A stretch of DNA of 64,000 nucleotides from Anas platyrhynchos. Taxonomy: Eukaryota; Chordata; Aves; Anseriformes; Anatidae. The position numbers and the translations under genes are program-made. Every line of letters begins with the position of its first letter. Positions within the stretch are counted from its first letter, which is position 1. The notes under the pieces are model-generated. The model had not been told where the DNA came from and made no database searches. It saw only the letters and a list, made by a program, of their open reading frames with translations. Where the stretch lies: contig NC_092601.1 of the NCBI RefSeq assembly GCF_047663525.1, positions 17,383,501 through 17,447,500 of the forward strand, written 5' to 3'. This document shows positions 37,646 through 50,322 of the stretch, in pieces.

Positions 37646-38190
37646 TGCTTTTTAGTCTAAAGAAACACCCGGGCCAAACTGGAAGCGAACAGATAAAGAG
37701 CTGTGAAGCATCATGCTTATCTTAATATTTCTATTGAGCCACTTTTTTGTTTCCTCTCAGTTTAAGTATCAAGGTAGAACAGTTTTTCAGAGCAATTTTT
37801 TCTTTGCAGTTTTTTTTGGGGGAGGGACGGGGAGGGAAGGGATAACATTTTACAAAAAACTGTTCTAGTTGCTTTTAGGTTAGTTGCACTATATACATAG
37901 TGGGGGGAAGAAAAAAAAAACAACAAACACAAAACACTTGAGGCAAGAATTTGGCTTCTAAATTAAGCATTCCTTTTCCAAAGCTGCTTGCTTACAAGTG
38001 CTTTAAAAGATAATAAAATGAAGTGACTGTATAATATTTGCATTTTAAAAGCCAAAAAGGTTGTACTGTTGTATGCAGTTAAGTGATTTTGTAGGAGTGC
38101 TTTTATAGAAAAGCATATGAAATATGCACCTGTATTTATTTTCTGCGACAAAGAATAAAGATTTGTTTTGTGTGAGCTTTCTAAAAATGT
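37646..38190 (+). terminator. PRPSAP2 3'UTR and poly(A) signal
   Basis: The 3'UTR is AT-rich with T-runs. AATAAA at 38154-38159 lies about 510 bases after the stop and is followed by a TG/T-rich stretch (tttgttttgtgtgag), as expected of a cleavage site. An earlier AATAAA at about 38011 is a possible alternative. Confidence 0.75.
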
Positions 38191-40547
38191 TTATACAGTA
38201 GTCACTTGTCTTCTAAAGTGTCCCCCCTTACAAATGATTTGCAGATCCTGTGGTATTGAAAGAAATCAGGAGGTGAATTGATTCTTTTATGCTAATGTGC
38301 TACTTAGGAGTGTAAACAGGATTCGAGCTTCTCGGCAGCGAGGAAGATAACATCTGTTTTGCTTGTTGCTGTGCTGTAACACCTGCAGACAAGGAGAGGC
38401 TGCTTTTCCTTAATACCCTAATGCTCATCATCGCACTTCAACCTGTCTTTCTGCCGAGCACTCTTGTAAAATGCAAAATACACGCAACCTTTCAGCAGCC
38501 ACCCGGTTTCTGGGGACTGTCATGAAGGTGTCGATAAGATTTGTTGTAATTTGTCAGGTTCAGTGCACCTGCAGCGTGCTGCTTCGCTTCAGGCTATGTG
38601 CAAGGAAACTAAACCTGTGGCTGGGTGGCAGGGGACAGCAGGGACTTGGGAGAATTTGGGAGTTGTTTTTTTTTTTTTGGAGGGGGACAATTATGGAATT
38701 GGGAGGGTATCATGCAGGGGGTATGTGAAGGCTGGTTTTAATGGCCTACTCTGAGCTTCTCAGAGGCTGAACATCCTGGCTTGTGGTGGGTTAGTGAGCG
38801 TTTTTTGGGGGTGGGTGTCTGCTGGCACAGCACCTGGGCTGTGACTGAAAATCCTCTGTGTGTTAATCAAAGATCTATGGACTTTTCTTGGTACATTCAG
38901 CAAGTGAGATGAAAATTTTATTCAAGCAACTGCTCGCCTCTGTCCAGATAACGTTATTTTCATTCTTTATTCTGTGAGGTTATTTTTCCTCACAGCATTG
39001 TTTAATTTTTTACGATCTATCTCTCCAAAATGTCAAAACGCAAGGCTGTGCCTGGTTACACTTTACTTACGGTAGGTTACTGAACAGTTCCGTGGTGTTA
39101 GTAGATGCACCAGGCTGACACATTAACACTTGTATGTACTTTGAAAGTGTTAATGCAGGCTGAATTCCAGCAGAGCAGTGAGGGAGGACTTTAATCCTTC
39201 CCACAAAGGTGCAAACCCACAGGTGGGGCCGTTGGAGATGGTTTCAGAGAGGAGAAATCCCTCGATCCATCTCAGTGGCGTGCATGTTACCTGGTGTGTG
39301 CTTTCTGAATGAATCCTTGTGACATGTAGTTGGGGAGTTGGCGAGTGAGCCAAGCATCCAGTGCAGAAAACAGTCCGATTACTGAACCCAGGGAAACTTT
39401 AAAGTATTATTTCATTGTTTCAAGCTGAATTTTGGAGACTGGCTTCATCCCCACGAGCATTTCTGCTGGTCAGCCTTGGCTGGCTTGCTGAGGCTCCACA
39501 ACTCTGTGCTCGATCACCGATTTAGCACATAAACCCCCCACCTTGGGTTAATTCAGCGCAGTAAAATTGTATTGATTAGGATTAAAGACTTTGAAACTAT
39601 CGTGGTCATAAGACAGGATCGCTGGACCTTTGGCTTTCCTAGCGGGGTGGCTGGAAGGGAGCAAAGCACGTGTGACTTCACTCGTGTTTTTATGGACTCC
39701 TGCAGTACAGCGTGGTCCTGCAGGGTTACCCAATCTCTGTGTGCTTTTCTCAGAGGCAAAAATGCCGGATCACCAGAAATGTGAGCTATTCTTAGAGGTG
39801 TTTCACTGGGATCCTTCAAGAGAACGTGAAAAAAACCTGCTTTTTGTACAGTAATTGACTAGTCGGGAGATAATGCAAATTCTTTCCAGATCGGTAGCAT
39901 CTGCAAGAAAAATATTGGGGTTTGGTTTACAGCTTATAAAGGGCAATGTTAACAAACGTTTACGCTAAGGTAATTTGTAAAGCTGCAAACAATTTCTATT
40001 AAACTCAAAAAAAAAATAATCTAAAATGTATAACACTTGTCCTAAAATTGATCCTAAAGCTTCCTTTACTAACGAGGCACAGGTTGTGCAGTCCCCGTGT
40101 GCCTGCTGGAACTTTTGATCAAGTCTTAAACTATGAGAAGAGGAACAGCTGCAAAGACTTGAAATTCCTACAGGTTTCATGACAATAATTGGCTAGAGGG
40201 GAAAGAAGCTGTGATAATTTCTTGTCCAGCAATGTCTCGACACCAAGCACTGCTGCAAAAGGGCTGCTGAAAGCCCTCAGAAACCGCACCAGAGAAGTGC
40301 AATAAATGCCCACTGTAGGAGCAGCCTGCGGTTTCCTTAAAATCTATGCAAAAACGGGGAAAAAAAGGGAAAGAATTGAGGCTCCCACACCGAGCGATGG
40401 CCCTCAAACATCTTTGGAAGTGTTGGAAGCGAAGCTCCCGGTGCTGCCTGGATTAATGATAAATTCCCCCAAGCGGCTAACGAGTTACTGATTCAGTGAT
40501 CCCCTGGGGGAGGCTTTGCCCGGGATGAGGGAGGCAGCAGAGGAGGG
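38191..40547. other. Intergenic region PRPSAP2 to SLC5A10
   Basis: I see no coding frame, RNA gene or named repeat. Base composition rises from AT-rich to GC-rich toward the right. A promoter for SLC5A10 must lie at its right end; see the HNF1-like site. Confidence 0.6.
40452..40464 (+). promoter_or_regulatory. HNF1-like site upstream of SLC5A10
   Basis: ATTAATGATAAAT matches the HNF1 consensus GTTAATNATTAAC at most informative positions and lies 84 bases upstream of the SLC5A10 start codon. Renal proximal-tubule transporters are commonly HNF1 targets, so the position makes sense, but binding is inferred. Confidence 0.4.
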
Positions 40548-43080
40548 ATGGAGGGCAATTCCACCGCCGGCTCCTTCGCCCCCTCGCAGCAGTTCAGCGT
40601 TGCTGACCTTGTCGTCGTAGTGCTTTATTTTTCCTTAAACATCGCGGTGGGGATATGGGTAAGAGCATTCTTCGCTTTCCGCTTTCTCCTGTAACCGTTT
40701 AGAAGCACCAATGTTCTTTTTCAAACCATTTTTGAGGGCTGGCTTTTCTTCCTGGCATCTTTTTGCAAGCCTCTTGTTACTTTCCAGTTGTCGTTTGCAT
40801 TTGTTGTGTCTTTTGCCCTATTGTGCTGCGTTTGCTCGTGGCCAAGGCTTGGCCCCACAAAACCTCCCCGTCTGGGGATGGAGGCAGGACGGGCGCATCC
40901 TCTCGGGGGGTGCCTCCTTTGCTCTTCGTGGCTCCAGGTGTTTGGGGTGCAGCTGCCACTCGCTGTAATTAGCCTTGAGCTGCCGAGCTCCCATTAATTA
41001 TCCAGTCTCCCGTCTCTCGGCTTCTCGTCTGGCAGACTTGGTTCTTGGGTTCTCGGTGTCTGGGCGCGCAGGGGAAGGGCTGTGCTCATCTCTTCTCCTC
41101 GCAGTCTTCGTGCAGGGTGAACAGGAACACCGTCAGTGGCTATTTCCTTGCTGGCCAGGACATGGCGTGGTGGCCAGTAAGTAGAGCCCCCCCCGAGTCT
41201 TGTCCTGGGCACCGGGGATGTCCGGCACCGTTCCCCTTCCCACCAAATTCCCCCTTCACCACCCTGTGCTCCGCTGCCTGCCCCCACGTTCCCAGCCCGT
41301 GCACCTCCTCCTGCGGGGCTCCGTGCTCCAAGGGAGCCGTGGCTGCCTCAACTCCCCCATTTCTTTGTTTCCTGCCCTTATTTCAGCATCTCCTTGACAA
41401 ACTGGTTGTAGGTCTTCCTGCATCGCCGGCTGGCAGCTTGCACAGGGCCACCTCCGGGCAGGGCGCGGTGCCACCGCCGTGCACGTGGCTGCTCCTCGTC
41501 CTCCCAAAACCCAGCGATTCCACCCCAAACCCAACCGGGGCTGCCGAGGGGAGCTGGGCGCAAGGGAGTGCTGGTGGCGGGGACCTCCTTGTGGGCGTGC
41601 TGAGGGATTTTCCTGCCTGCTGTGCCCGTGTCCCCCGTGGCTGCAGGGGAATCCTGCTCTCGCCCACAGATCGGAGCCTCTCTGTTCGCCAGCAGCGAGG
41701 GCTCGGGGCTCTTCATCGGGCTGGCCGGGACCGGTGCTGCCGGGGGGATCGCTGTCACCGGCTTCGAGTGGAACGTAAGAAACGCATTGTGGTACCCAAA
41801 AACGTGAGTTTCTCGAGCCACAAAGCAGCACGGCCGATGTCACAGCAGCTTCGTGCCAAGACTGGTGGCCTGGAAGGAGTCACGCAGGGGCTACGAGCAC
41901 AACGCTGCTAATTTGGCTTCTCCACATCATGCCCAGTGCGTGCACAGTGAATTTGGGGTCAACTCAAGTTTTTGCGCACAGGGGGAAGGCTGTTTCAGGG
42001 CAGAGCCTCCCCCTCCTGCCCCTGCCTGCCCCCCGATGAGGGGAATGGCCAAATGGGTCACCAATTCCCTGCTGTCCCATGTGCCACTTCCAAAGCCCTT
42101 GGGTCCCGCAGCGAAAGCGTGGCATTTGGGTTGCCCAGTGCTCGGGGAGCTAGCAGGGTGCTCATTTTTGGGATGCTGCAGGCTCTGCTGTGGCCTTATA
42201 TACCCGCTGTTTGAGGCCATTTGGAGACAGAAAGGTGCCTCAGAGGGGCACTGAGGCTGTTTCAGGTGTGTGCCTCCTGCCTGTGCCGCTGCTTCCTTCC
42301 CGACAGGCGACGTACGCCCTGCTGGCGCTGGCCTGGGTCTTCGTTCCCATCTACATCTCAGCTGGGGTACGTGGGGCTGCGGTGCCACCGCCATCCTCCC
42401 CAAAATCCGCCCTGGTGACGCTGCCCTGCGCCCATCAGGACAGGGCACCCAGCGCTCCCTCCCCTCCGCAGATTGTCACGATGCCCGAGTACCTCCAGCG
42501 GAGGTTTGGAGGCGAGAGGATCCGCGTGTACCTCTCGGGCCTGTCGCTCCTGCTCTCCATCTTCACCAAAATCTCCGTAAGTCGCCCCCGCGATGAATTT
42601 CCACCCAGCAAAAAGTTTGGGGTTTTGGAGCTGCTGCAGGAGGGGGGACCCTGAAGGATCTGTGGCTGGCTCTCAGGATCCCCAAAATGCGGGATTTCAG
42701 GCAGCAAGGAGCCGTTGTGCACCTATTGGATGGCCCAAGCATGCGTGGAAAGTGCCTGACTCACATGGCATGTTCAGGAAAATACTCCCAGGAGTATTTT
42801 CACCCCATTTTGGCCTCATTCATGGTGTGCAGCCCCAGCTCCTCTCCTCCCTCTGCTATCCCCTTGGGAAGCAGGGGAAGTTTTCCCAAGGAAAGGGCAA
42901 AGCGCTGGTGGCACCGGGACAGAGCAGGGCACAGAGCCCTGGGGCTGGAGGTGCTCTGAGAGCAAACAGCTCCGAAATGATCCCGATCCCGAGGAGAAAA
43001 CTCCTGGAGGGAGCAACCCTGCACCGCCCTGAGTGGGTGAATCCAACCCTGGGGTGTCCGCAGGGGGGCAGCTGTAAAAA

Positions 43081-43323
43081 GTGCTTTTTGCATGGGGTGG
43101 CTGCAAAAACAAATAATAATAATAATAAAAAAAAAGTCGCCAAGTCACCGTGCTTTTTGCATGGGGATGGTCGAAAAAAAAAAGGTTATTTTTGCATGGG
43201 GATGGTTGCAGGAAAAAAAAACGCTTTTTTGCATGGGTCGCAGAAAAAAATGTGCTTTTTGCATAGGCGTGGTTGCAAAGGAAAAATAAACCAGCGCTGC
43301 TTTTGCATGGGGCTGGCTGCGGG
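43081..43323 (+). repeat. Degenerate minisatellite, six copies
   Basis: The core GTGCTTTTTGCATGGGGATG followed by GTTGCA and an A-run recurs at about 43081, 43150, 43185, 43222, 43252 and 43296. Spacing varies from 30 to 69 bases because the A-runs differ in length; one copy contains an (AAT)n tract. Confidence 0.85.
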
Positions 43324-44412
43324 AAGGAGGGCCGGGAGGGAGCGGGGCTCCCCACGCAGCGGCGCTCCCTGCCCGCGGCTGCGCCCCGCCGTGCTGCCAT
43401 TTCCCTTCATTTATTGCAACTTGCGTGCTCCTCGCCTGCTCTGTTCCTGCTGCTGCAGGGCTTTGAGCGTGGCCGCAGCCTGCAGAAGCGGTGCTGGTGA
43501 CTCTGTCGGTGCAGCTGCCACCTGGATTTCCCCCTCCCAAAAAAAAAAAATAAAAAAAATCTGGAGCTGGAGCTGCCCAGGTTTGGCTGCTGCTCCCCAC
43601 ATGTGATGGGTGGCAGCTCCCGGAGCATCAGCCGGGTTTGGCAATGGCACATTGATTATTCCCTGGTCGTCCTGATGCCCAGGAACATGCTGTCACTTAT
43701 TCATCCCCTGTGCTGCCCGGGAGAGGTCCGGTCCCTGCTCCTGTGGGCACAGGGAGGAGCTCGAGGGAGATGCTGTGTGAGGCTTGCCGGGCACTGGGAG
43801 CCAAGCAAATCCCTGCTGGTGCCTACAGGGAGAGGTTGGAGGCTGGGGTGGGATTTCTGGTGGTTTTTTTTTGCTCTTGCTGCTCTGAATTTAAAGAAGG
43901 AAATCTAATTTGAGGGCTGCTCATCTTCGAGTCTCTCCAGGTGACCACAGCCGCTGCCGAGCGGCTCTGCCCATGCCCTTTCTCAGCCTTTTCTGCGCCT
44001 TCTTTGGGCTGTTGGGTTTTCTGTCACCTCTGAGTCACGCAGGATCCAACAGAAGAGGATTCGGCCTTGCACGGGGATTATCGTGGCTTCCAGCTCGGCT
44101 CAGGGTGAATCTGCCCAAACACGGGGCGCTTCCAGCAGTGCGCGGGGCGTTGGCACCGTGCGTGGCCAAACCAGCCCCGAATCCTCTCCCCAGGGAGCCT
44201 GGGAGGAAGGTGCGAGGCTCAGGGCAATGTGTCAGCGTGGCCACCTGGCTTGGGCTTCCTCTGGTCCCCTCTGGGGCCACCTTTCCCTGCGGGTGCTGGG
44301 TTTACTCATGGATCTCCTCTCCCCTTTCTTCTGGGCATCACCGCTGCTCTGGTGGCCCTTCCATGGGCAGGGGACGCGTCCATCTCTCCTCTGAGGGCAT
44401 TTTACATTTGCT

Positions 44413-44456
44413 GGTCCCCAACCCTCAACGTTTTGGTCCCCAACCCTCAACGTTTC
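44413..44456 (+). repeat. 22-bp tandem duplication
   Basis: A unit containing GGTCCCCAACCCTCAACGTT occurs at 44413 and again at 44435 almost unchanged. Confidence 0.9.
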
Positions 44457-44462
44457 GTGGCA

Positions 44463-44592
44463 GGGCAGCCCAAAACCTTGCTGAAAGATCACATCCCCCA
44501 TGGCTAGGAATATGCAAGGATTTGGCCGGGCAGCCCAAAACCCTGCTGAGAGATCGCGTCCCCCCTAGCTAGGAACACGTGAAGATTTGCAC
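44463..44592 (+). repeat. 65-bp tandem duplication
   Basis: Two adjacent copies start GGGCAGCCCAAAACC at 44463 and 44528. They share AGATC, TCCCCC and GCTAGGAA.A blocks in the same order and differ at roughly a dozen positions, so this duplication is older than the neighbouring 22-bp one. Confidence 0.85.
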
Positions 44593-47500
44593 AAATGTCC
44601 TGGATTTGGCAGAAAGCCCCTGGAGACTTTTCTGGAGCCTGGGCAACTCGTTCTGCCCGGGTTCTGGCTTTGCCAGCTGTTAAAGCCAAGCTCCTTGGGA
44701 AGGCACCGATGGCGTTGGGTAAGAACGGGTTCCCAAGTGAGGTCAGCGGTGGAGGCAGGGATCTCGCTGGATTACGAGGCCTGACTTCAAAGGCTTCTGC
44801 TCCCCTTTTTACAGTTGAAAGGACTTGTTTTATGAATAGGTCATGCCTGGATTTAATTAGCTTGTTTTTGTATTCGGGGTGTCTTATTAACAGCTCGGTC
44901 ACATGCGCTTTTATTTTTCTCCCACCGTAGCAGAATTAGGAGGAAGGGAGGTGGAGACACCTCCTGCTTCCTCATAGCGAAGGATTAGACTCATTTGCAG
45001 ACGACTGCAAAAATGCTTAAGCGTTGAGAAAGCCCGGAGAAGGGGTTATGAAATGCCTTCTCCCGGGCTGAGGCTTTGGGGAAGGAGCGGGCAGGCAGGG
45101 GATGGCGAGCTCCACGGGGCACCGAGGGTGCTGGCCTAGCACGGTGCTGGGGAGGCTCCAAAATTTGGGGATTCTCTCTTCTTGAGGGATGGCTGAGGGC
45201 ATTCTCCTGGGGTTTTTGGGCCTCGTAGCTTCAGCGTGGTGCTGACTTGGCTTGGTTGTTGCCTTGTAGGGCTGCTTGGGGGGTGGTTGTGGTGGCAAGG
45301 CAGATATCGACGGGGAGCTGCTCTGTGGTTGCTGCTGAGCTGGTTCCTCTCCAGCAGGACCTTTATGGGGTGAATCGCCTTTTGGGACTGCTGAGGGCTC
45401 CCCCGAAGACGTGGCCAAGCTCGAGGGCAGCTGGAGCACATAGCATCTCTGTTGGGATGTCTGTGCTGGTGTCAGGACCAGTCCCTGAACTGGGATCCTC
45501 AGGCTCAAGTGCTTTTCTGGCTGGCTCAATTTGGGATTTATTCAACATTAATCCTGCCCATGTGGGCTTGCCTGACAGGGAAAAGGCTCTCGTATCATGC
45601 TGAAGCTGGACGTGTGCTACCCACTGACCTTTGTGTCCCCGTGCCCTGATTTGGGAGCGTTTGGGAGAGGGCAGAGCTGGGGCAGGAGCTGCCGTGCGGG
45701 ATGCAGCACCAGGCCTGCACAGCACTCATCCCGCGTGATGGGGCAGGAAAGCCTCGCTGCTCGGGGTGGTTTTTGGGACGAACGTGAAGACAGATGTCAG
45801 ATCAGGGCTGGTGTGTTGGCTGCGGGGAGCAGGCACAGCTCCGGGCGAGGGCGTGGAGCTGCTGCAGTGTGCACTTAGCTCATCCTGCCTCTTCCTGCCC
45901 CATTTCCTCCTCCGAACGAGGTTTTTCTGACAATTTCCCAGCCCAGTGCTGGGGTCTTGGCCATGGGTTGAGGCGTGGTGGTGGCTTGGGGTCCTCCTGT
46001 CCCACAGCAGGGATGGGGGACGTGATGTGGGCGCAGGAGCTGCTGTGGTGGTTTTTTGGGCACTACAGTTTGTCCTTTTTGGCCAAGCAGAAACCCAGAG
46101 CCTTTTCTGGGGGCTTTGCAAGGGGAGCTGCAAAGGGGAGGGCAAGCACAGGAGCACGTCCGTCATGGCAGCACCCGTTGACGTGTTGGAGGATCCTTTG
46201 GCACTGGTCCATACTGGGGTGCAGGACCCCTGGGCTCAGGTCCTGGTCACTTGGGACCAAAATCAGCTTCTGCCATTGCCTGTGCCTCAGTTTCCCGAGA
46301 TGAAAAACCAGGAGGCAAGGCTCAGGCAGTGCTGGGCTTCCTGCTCTCAGTTTTGGGGTTCCTGCTCTCCATTCGGGAGCTGCCCACGTGCGCTCCCAAG
46401 GGATGCAACAGCACCGGAGACGTTGCTGCTCCTCGTGTCCCTCTGCCCTCACCCAGCTGGGCCCAGTTGCGGACTGGGCTGCCTCCTGGTGCCCCCAGGA
46501 TGGAACTGGCCATGCGTGGCCGTGAGGATGCTGCCTGTTACCGCCTCTGTCCCCGCACAGACCGACCTGTACTCGGGGGCCCTGTTCGTGCACGTCTGCC
46601 TGGGCTGGAACCTCTACCTCTGCACCGTCCTGATGCTGCTGGTCACGGGGCTCTACACCATCGCAGGTAGGCTGCTCGGCCTCCGCTGCCCTCAGTCCAT
46701 CATCTTTGGTTTTATTTTTTCCATAGTTCTTTGGGATTTATAGGGTTTTAAGCTCAGGCCATGGGGTTCCCGTCCCCAGTCCTCCCCAGCTGGTGTTTGT
46801 GCATCCCTCCTGAGCGTCAGCGCGGGCAGTGACTCAAGGCGGGAGCTCTCCTTTGTCATTACAGCTTTTCTTTTGCAATAACTCGCTCCTCCTCCGTCTC
46901 ATGGCTAAGTGCTTTCTTGTGTGTGCACCGATTTGTAATCAGGGCCTCTCCTATTACAGGGCCATTCCTGCAGCACCTCAGATCTGCGAGCCCTTTGCCT
47001 AACTCACTTCCTTCCCACCCGCCCTGCCTGCAGTGCAACTTGCTGCCCGAAATTCCTGCCTCCCCGTGGGGATCAGGATCATTTGGTACCTCTCCTCTGT
47101 GATCTAGGGCGATGACAGCTTGGAGATGGAGAAGGATACCGTGAATTTTCCTGGCTTGCAGTCCCACTCCTGGGCTGCGGGACCGTTTATCCTCGCCAGG
47201 AGATTATTTCATCCTTTATTGCAGCCGGGACGTTCCCTTCCCTGGGAGCTCCCGAGGAGACGCCTGGCGATAAATTCTCCCTCGCTATCTCGTCCCAGCC
47301 ATCAGAATGGGAAACGGCAGAATAATTAGATCCGAAACACGCTGCATTTTGCAAGACCTCAGTTTGAAGCAAATCCCACGTTGCCTTTTTCCTGCCCACG
47401 AGGCTCGTTGTGCAGCACGGCGCCCCGGTGTGCGCCCAGGCAGAGGGTGTGCTCCCCGCCTCACCCCGATCCCGAGCACATCCCCGAGGATCCCAGGCAC

Positions 47501-48369
47501 GGCTGGGGCAGGGCAGAGCCCGGAGCTGCCTGGATGTGAATGAATCAGGGATTTGGGTTGAAACGGGTTCAGATTCTGACCCATTTTCCGCGGGCCCGCT
47601 ACTTCTTGGTGCGTTTTTTTTTGGCTCGTGATCATTGCTTTCTGGCTGGGTGAATGAGCCCCGGGTTTGCAGTGGGAACTGGTGGGGAGCTTGGGATGGG
47701 AAGGGAGAAATACCATGGGCTGGGTGGAGAAGAGGACCCCCAAAAACATCACGTGCTGGAAAAATTCAATTAAAGGATTGGGGGAAGGAGCTGAGGGGGG
47801 CTGGGGCTGTCCTGCGTCCTCCCAGCTGTGTGGGGACGTGGAGCCGTGTCCCCTGGCCGCCCTCCCCTGCTCCCCAGGGGCCACAGCCCCATCGCTGCGG
47901 TGCTGGAGGGGCCAAGGCGGATCCAGGCGTGTGTGGGTGGCTTTATTGGGGCTGCACGGCTGAGCCGAGCCCGAGGGGTGCTGACAGAGCTGTGCCTTGC
48001 TCCTTGCAGGGGGGCTGGCGGCCGTCATCTACACCGACACGCTGCAGACCCTCATCATGGTCCTCGGAGCCATCGTGCTGGCCGTGAGAGGTAAGAGCTG
48101 GCTGGGTTAGGTCCCAGCTCGGGGTTTGAAGAGGACGGTTCTCTCCTTCCCAGAGAAGCACCGATAACAACAACCACCCCAGCAGGAGCGGGGACCCGTG
48201 CCAGGCAGGGGAGCTGCCCAAACAGCTCGGCACCGCGGCCGCAGCCCGCGTCAGATGAGGTGCTTGGATGTTGCTGATGGTTGTCTGAAGCTCTCTAATT
48301 GCCCGGGAGCTTCTCCGAGGCTTTTGTCTTGTGCTCTTGGCTGGCTGCGAGGCGGCAGAGCGGGAGGAG

Positions 48370-48392
48370 GAGGGCAGGCAGGCAGGCAGGCA
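48370..48392 (+). repeat. (GGCA)n microsatellite
   Basis: About five GGCA units lie in SLC5A10 intron 7, between exons ending at 48090 and starting at 50636. The rest of that intron is GC-rich without a convincing feature. Confidence 0.8.
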
Positions 48393-50322
48393 TGGCCTGG
48401 AAAATGCCCCGCGGCCACCGCACGGCTGAGCTGTTTCGAGATGCGCCAACCTGCTCGGCACGGCGAGGTGTGTGCGCAGGGGGGGTGGTGTTTGGGAGAG
48501 TCACTGATCCGGGGGATCAAACAGACGGGCTGCTGGCCACGCAGCTCCTTCCCTGGTGGTGGGAGAGCCCAGGGCCTCGAAGGTGGTCGGTCCATCAGGG
48601 ATGCCAATAAAGGATGCTCTCCGTGATTTTGCCCTGTTTGAATCTTTAGGTCGTGACAACGGTGCCAGAGCTGCTGCTGCTCGCCTCTTAGCCTGTGATG
48701 GCTCTGGGTTGCTGCTGCCCGGGCTCACATTTCCCCAGGGGGGACAGCACGGGGTGTGTGGATGCTCCTGGGTGTGCTTTCATGTGTGGGCACGGACACA
48801 GGGGGTCACCGACCACTGGGGGCCTGGGGACAGATGTGGCTGTCCTGGTGGTGGCTCTGCTCAGCTCCAGCACTGTCCCACAGCCCTCACCGTGTCCACT
48901 TGGCGCTGACCACAGGGCCCCTGCTCCTGGCGGGGCACACGGGCAGGATCCCTGCGTCTGCAGGCTGCCTTCTCGCTGCCCCGGCTTCCTCGCCCTGCTC
49001 CTTCCGTGTGAGCAGGCGTAGGTGTTGCAACTTGCCTCCTGACACCTTTTGGAAAGGGAGCAGGTCCGCACCCCCGGGCGCGAATCTCTGCTTTCAGCAC
49101 TCAGCCTCTGCCTCTGGAGAGGCCCTTTGTTGGTGCCCAACGCCCATGCAAAGCTTGGGAGTAGCCGGTGCCTGGATAAACCACGCGCTGGAGAGGCGCC
49201 AGCTCTGCTTGCACAAGAGCAGAAGCGGTTTGCAAATGCTCCCTCCTTGTGAGATACCGGGAGGGGTGGCTTGCAAAGGGGGCTGGGGGGTGTGGTGCCC
49301 CTTTCCAAGCACCCCAAAAGTCTTGGGTCATGGGGAAGGGGTCAGGGCTGCGGGTCGGTGCTGGAAGCAAGAGTTCTGCAGGGGGTGCTGCCCTTGGATA
49401 GGGGAGCGGGGAGGGAATATTGGAAATGGGGAATTGCTGGGCACTGCCTGTGGCTGGGAGGGGTGTGGGGATGCTGGACCTGGGGGGAACCACCCAGGGA
49501 TGCTCTGGATCTTGCTTGGAGCCTGAGCTGTGTCTCCGAGTGGTAAAGCAAAGGGATTCCTCCTCCCAGCACCCAAACCAAGTCTGAGCGCAGAGCCTTG
49601 CTCTCCACAAGCAGCCCCCAGTTGGTGCTGGGACCTTCTCCAGCCCTTAGTGAAGCCCCTTCCTTGCCCCCCAGCCTGGCTCCTCACCAGAGGGAGCTGT
49701 ACAATGCCCCCTCCATGATCCCCATGTGGTTCTGGGGTCCCCCCTCCTCTCCCAAGCATGAGCAGCCACCGTGGGTGCAGGGTGCCAGCACGCCCACCCA
49801 CCCGCTCACCCCCTCCAGGGTGCTGCATGGGTGGCAGGGGGAGGAAGGTGGGTGCCTCCCAACCCTCCCTCCTCCAAAAAGCCATGCTGCTGGCTCCCAA
49901 ACCCTGCTGCTGGCAGAGGGGGGGGCAAGCAGGGCTCATCCTGTGCCCCCCAGAGCGGGGAGATGGTGGTGGGGGGGAGCACGGAGAGCCCAGGGCAGGA
50001 GGAGCGCCAAGGCAGCTGCGCAGGGCTCGGGGGTGAGCTTGCTGGGGCTTGCTCCTGGCACGTAATCCTGAGCAGTGCTCAGGCTAAAGATCCTGTTTCC
50101 TAGGAAGAACGCAGTGAAAAGGGACTTTTCTGTTCTGTTGGACTTCAAGCTTGAAGGCTTAAGGGTGGAGGGGGGAGCTGGGGAGTGCTCGGAGGGGAAG
50201 AAAGTGCTTGGCCAGACGCTTGTGCCAAGGCACCTTGAGCCGCAGCGAGTCAAAGCAAAGGCTGGCTAATTTTCAATTTTAATAGTCCTAGGTGAGTTTC
50301 CTGTGCTTCGGGACCGGGGTGC

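Larger units (their letters stand above)
42577..46560 (+). other. Large SLC5A10 intron 5 with several tandem repeats
   Basis: This 4-kb intron is the longest in the visible SLC5A10 part upstream of the FAM83G overlap. It contains three separate tandem repeat loci (43081-43323, 44413-44456, 44463-44592) and an AT-rich island near 44860-45010. Frames in it, including ones on the minus strand with repeated short peptides, come from the repeats and are not genes. Confidence 0.7.

Noticed and set aside
42816-43400. Minus-strand frame with recurring short peptides of the HAKSTFF / PMQK type
   Set aside because: The peptide repeats are the translation of the intronic minisatellite at 43081-43323 and not a repeat protein.
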